Below, piece after piece: positions 6,009-7,685 of a stretch of DNA of 7,685 nucleotides. How positions within the stretch are numbered: the first letter of the stretch is position 1; every line of letters begins with the position of its first letter. The notes beneath the pieces were generated by a model. That model was not told the origin of the DNA and searched no databases. It saw only the letters and a program-made list of their open reading frames with translations. Position numbers and translations under genes: made by a program. This DNA comes from Actinomycetota bacterium (GTDB lineage Bacteria > Actinomycetota > Acidimicrobiia > Acidimicrobiales > Aldehydirespiratoraceae): assembly GCA_012271125.1 (NCBI GenBank), contig JAAXHB010000129.1:1-7685 (forward strand), given 5' to 3'.

Positions 6009-6670
6009 AACCAAAGCGGGTTGAACAGATTGAGCGAGTAGCTCTGGAGATGGTCGTCCAAGCTCTCCGCGACTATCAAGACCAAGCCACGACCATTTTC
6101 TCTGAGGAAACTGACCACCCTCAAGACATTGCCGAGGACATTCTTCGAGATGCTGTTGCGTCAATGGGGTTACCGGAACTGCACCTTCGGCTCTATGGCA
6201 AGGTAGACGTGAAGAAAGCGATCTACGTGTTTGGTCCCGAAGCCGAACCTGTTGCACTCATGCTGGATGCGAAGGTAGAGAAAGGGAGCTCTGCTACCGC
6301 AGCAATTCAGATGTCTCAAACCTCAATGAGTGCTCGCATGATCCGATCTGGTACTGCTGTAGCGCACGAGGGAGGACTTGGTGAATTCATCGAACGTGAT
6401 GGGCACAAGATGCTTGTGGTGACGATCATTGTCAAGTTCGTTTACAGCGAAGACGGCGGAGTTAGGAAACTGGAACAAATAATCGTCGCTTGTATTCCAA
6501 ATGGCTCGCTCCAGGACACATATAACCCAGATGCCACTGACACCATTTGGCGAGCAGGACGGAATGCACCGACACGAGGTGAGGATTTTCGTGTGCGACT
6601 TAGTTTTGGAGATTTGCAAACTAAAGCCGGATGGCGAGTGCGAGAACTTGATCTAAAAGAAGCCGCTTAA
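6005..6670 (+). CDS. SfiI-like type II restriction endonuclease
   Basis: 221 aa. It aligns by eye along most of its length with SfiI, a tetrameric enzyme that cuts GGCCNNNNNGGCC: the N-terminal helix (VVQALRDYQDQATTIF, 17-32), the AEDI block (43-46), the catalytic core with D68 (GKVDVKK) and D88-A-K90 (LMLDAK), IQMSQTSM (101-108), a beta strand TIIVKFVY (140-147), then YNPDATDT (173-180) and GRNAP-RGED (185-194). The D to D spacing (20) nearly equals the 21 I recall for the SfiI active-site residues D79, D100 and K102. The protein stops about 30-45 residues earlier than SfiI (269 aa as recalled), just after WRVRELDL, so the C-terminal tail is missing or the subfamily is shorter. The ATG overlaps the methyltransferase TGA, and both would act on the same site. 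Recognition of a GGCC-type interrupted palindrome is an inference from the family. Confidence 0.85.
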   Translation: MKPKRVEQIERVALEMVVQALRDYQDQATTIFSEETDHPQDIAEDILRDAVASMGLPELHLRLYGKVDVKKAIYVFGPEAEPVALMLDAKVEKGSSATAAIQMSQTSMSARMIRSGTAVAHEGGLGEFIERDGHKMLVVTIIVKFVYSEDGGVRKLEQIIVACIPNGSLQDTYNPDATDTIWRAGRNAPTRGEDFRVRLSFGDLQTKAGWRVRELDLKEAA

Positions 6671-6672
6671 GG

Positions 6673-6693
6673 CACCGCCTAGTAAGGGCGGTG
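6673..6693. terminator. GC-rich hairpin between convergent genes
   Basis: CACCGCC (6673-6679) and GGCGGTG (6687-6693) form a perfect 7-bp stem with a 7-nt loop, starting 3 nt after the endonuclease stop. It also covers the last codons and stop of the minus-strand gene. No U-tract follows on either strand, so it is at best a weak or Rho-assisted bidirectional terminator. Confidence 0.4.
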
Positions 6694-7161
6694 GGAGGGG
6701 GCTTGGGCGGGGGTAGCTCGGAGAGTGGATTCGGGGAAGAAATTGGCTAAGTGGCGGCAAATGTGATAACCGTGGTGGCCGGAGGCACCAGTGAGGTTTT
6801 CTTTGCGCCAGGCGACGAGGTTTGGGATGGATTGTTCGAGAGCACCGAATAGCTCTAGCGCGAACAAAATGTCGTGGACAACTGGGGCTCTGCCGAAAAT
6901 TGACGCTCTACGCAAAGCGACGGCGACGGCGCTGGCGAGGACATCGACGGGGTTTTCGGAGTCATCGAGTTGGAGACGGTCTTCGAATCGGCGGGCGAGC
7001 TTTATTGCGTAGCCCTGGTCGGGGCCTGGAGCACCAAAAAACTCTTCATCACCCAACGTTTCGCCCGGTCTATTCGCACGCCATGCCTCGGCTCTGCGCG
7101 GTGGAGAGGTGTACGAACTGACGTCGTTCTCGGTTGCTGGGACATAAGTCGGCGCGGACAT
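6679..7161 (-). CDS. Conserved hypothetical protein coupled to cimA
   Basis: 160 aa, soluble. Residues 1-30 look disordered. A conserved-looking core follows: GETLGDEEFFGAPGPDQGYA (33-52), a charged helix LARRFEDRL (55-63), a helix with VALRRASIFGRAPVVHDI (81-98), and a C-terminal segment with HICRHLANFFPE (133-144). I recall similar proteins of unknown function in Acidimicrobiia and related actinobacteria, without an assigned role. The single Cys (135) next to His residues does not make a recognisable metal site. The ATG at 7161 follows the cimA stop by two bases, and the preceding mRNA is pyrimidine-rich with no Shine-Dalgarno, so translation probably depends on ribosomes finishing cimA. 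The codon pattern matches cimA, not the restriction genes, and marks this as part of the host backbone. The stop TAG lies within the hairpin at 6673-6693. Confidence 0.8.
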   Translation of the reverse strand: MSAPTYVPATENDVSSYTSPPRRAEAWRANRPGETLGDEEFFGAPGPDQGYAIKLARRFEDRLQLDDSENPVDVLASAVAVALRRASIFGRAPVVHDILFALELFGALEQSIPNLVAWRKENLTGASGHHGYHICRHLANFFPESTLRATPAQAPSHRPY

Positions 7162-7163
7162 GG

Positions 7164-7685
7164 TTAGGAGTGGAGGAGGGCGAAGACGAAGGAATCAGCC
7201 AGGGCTTGCCAGGAAGCTTCCAGGATATTGGCGGACACACCAATTGTGGTCCAGGTGCGATGATGATCACGACGATGATCAGTGGAATCGATCAGCACGC
7301 GAGTTACGGCACGGGTGGCTTCGTGAGTGTCAAGCACGCGAACCTTGTAATCGGTCAAGGAAATGCGCTCAACAGCGGGGTAGGCGTCGGCGATGGCGCT
7401 GCGAAGGGCAGAATCGAGAGCGTTGACGGGGCCGTTGCCCTCACCCACCGCGGTGATGCGCTCACCCTTAACCCAGAGCTTGAGAGTTGCCTCGGTTTCG
7501 ACATCCACAGACACCTCATTCCAGGCACGAGCACCCGAACCGGAACGGTGATCTAACAACACGCGAAACGACTCAAGCTTGAAAAAATCCTGCTCCCAGC
7601 CGGAGGCACCACGGAGGAGAAGCTCGAGGGAAGCGTCGGCGGCTTCGAAGTGGTAACCCTCGTATTCCAGCTTCTTGAGCGTGTC
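7164..7685 (-). CDS. cimA: Citramalate synthase, C-terminal part (partial)
   Basis: The minus-strand frame is open from the right window edge to the TAA at 7164-7166, giving 173 residues; the N-terminal catalytic TIM barrel lies outside. The visible part starts in the linker (LKKLEYEGYHFEAADASLEL, LLLRGASGW) and continues through the LeuA-type allosteric dimerisation domain: WVKGERITAVGEGNGPVNALDSALR, LTDYKVRVLD, VLIDSTD, TWTTIGVSANILEASWQALADS. These match the C-terminus of the CimA branch of the isopropylmalate/citramalate/homocitrate synthase family. CimA condenses pyruvate with acetyl-CoA to (R)-citramalate, the threonine-independent route to isoleucine; this domain normally binds the feedback inhibitor isoleucine. 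A GTG at 7562 is an internal Val codon, not the start. It is the upstream gene of a tightly coupled pair with the 160-aa protein. Confidence 0.92.
   Translation of the reverse strand, partial: DTLKKLEYEGYHFEAADASLELLLRGASGWEQDFFKLESFRVLLDHRSGSGARAWNEVSVDVETEATLKLWVKGERITAVGEGNGPVNALDSALRSAIADAYPAVERISLTDYKVRVLDTHEATRAVTRVLIDSTDHRRDHHRTWTTIGVSANILEASWQALADSFVFALLHS

Noticed and set aside
5178..6257. Minus-strand frames opposite the methyltransferase and endonuclease (for example 5178-5660 and 5763-6257)
   Set aside because: Antisense to genes with clear motifs, with no ribosome site or recognisable domain.
7134..7556. 140-aa plus frame over the cimA end
   Set aside because: It is antisense to the conserved CimA C-terminal domain, rich in Gly, and matches no family.

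Overview
The window looks like chromosomal DNA of an actinobacterium, possibly of the Acidimicrobiia type. The reasons are a GTG-initiated glutamyl-tRNA synthetase of the 'APAPTG-FLHVGG' form, several start codons that sit 6-8 nt after a TANNNT -10 box with no Shine-Dalgarno (the leaderless style common in actinobacteria), multiple RDD membrane proteins with proline-rich tails, and a cimA-linked small conserved protein. This assignment comes from reading alone and is moderate at best.

Layout. Positions 1-255 (minus) hold the 5' part of a predicted secreted Asp-rich protein with an 11-residue tandem repeat. Positions 301-1749 (minus) are gltX. Diverging from gltX, 1863-3971 (plus) is a two-gene RDD membrane-protein operon. 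Its second gene carries two RDD domains joined by a long proline-rich linker. Inside that linker is an in-frame GTG with a strong ribosome-binding site, so the gene looks like a fusion of two RDD genes and may still make a separate short product.

Positions 3968-6670 look like an inserted accessory (defence-type) block. On the plus strand, an SPPY-type DNA methyltransferase (5067-6008) with an internal helix-turn-helix overlaps by ATGA a SfiI-like restriction endonuclease (6005-6670); together they form a type II restriction-modification operon. Divergent from it on the minus strand is a two-gene cassette of unknown function: a 'NWDGYGA' protein (4438-5016) followed by a gene (3968-4425) readable only with a -1 frame change. 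The two divergent promoters appear to share overlapping -10 boxes at 5024-5030.

The right end returns to core metabolism on the minus strand: the 3' part of citramalate synthase cimA (7164-7685, cut by the window edge), tightly coupled to a conserved 160-aa protein of unknown function (6679-7161). A GC hairpin at 6673-6693 separates this operon from the convergent restriction gene. No tRNA, rRNA, CRISPR array, transposase or integrase was seen. Every non-coding gap is shorter than 300 bases.
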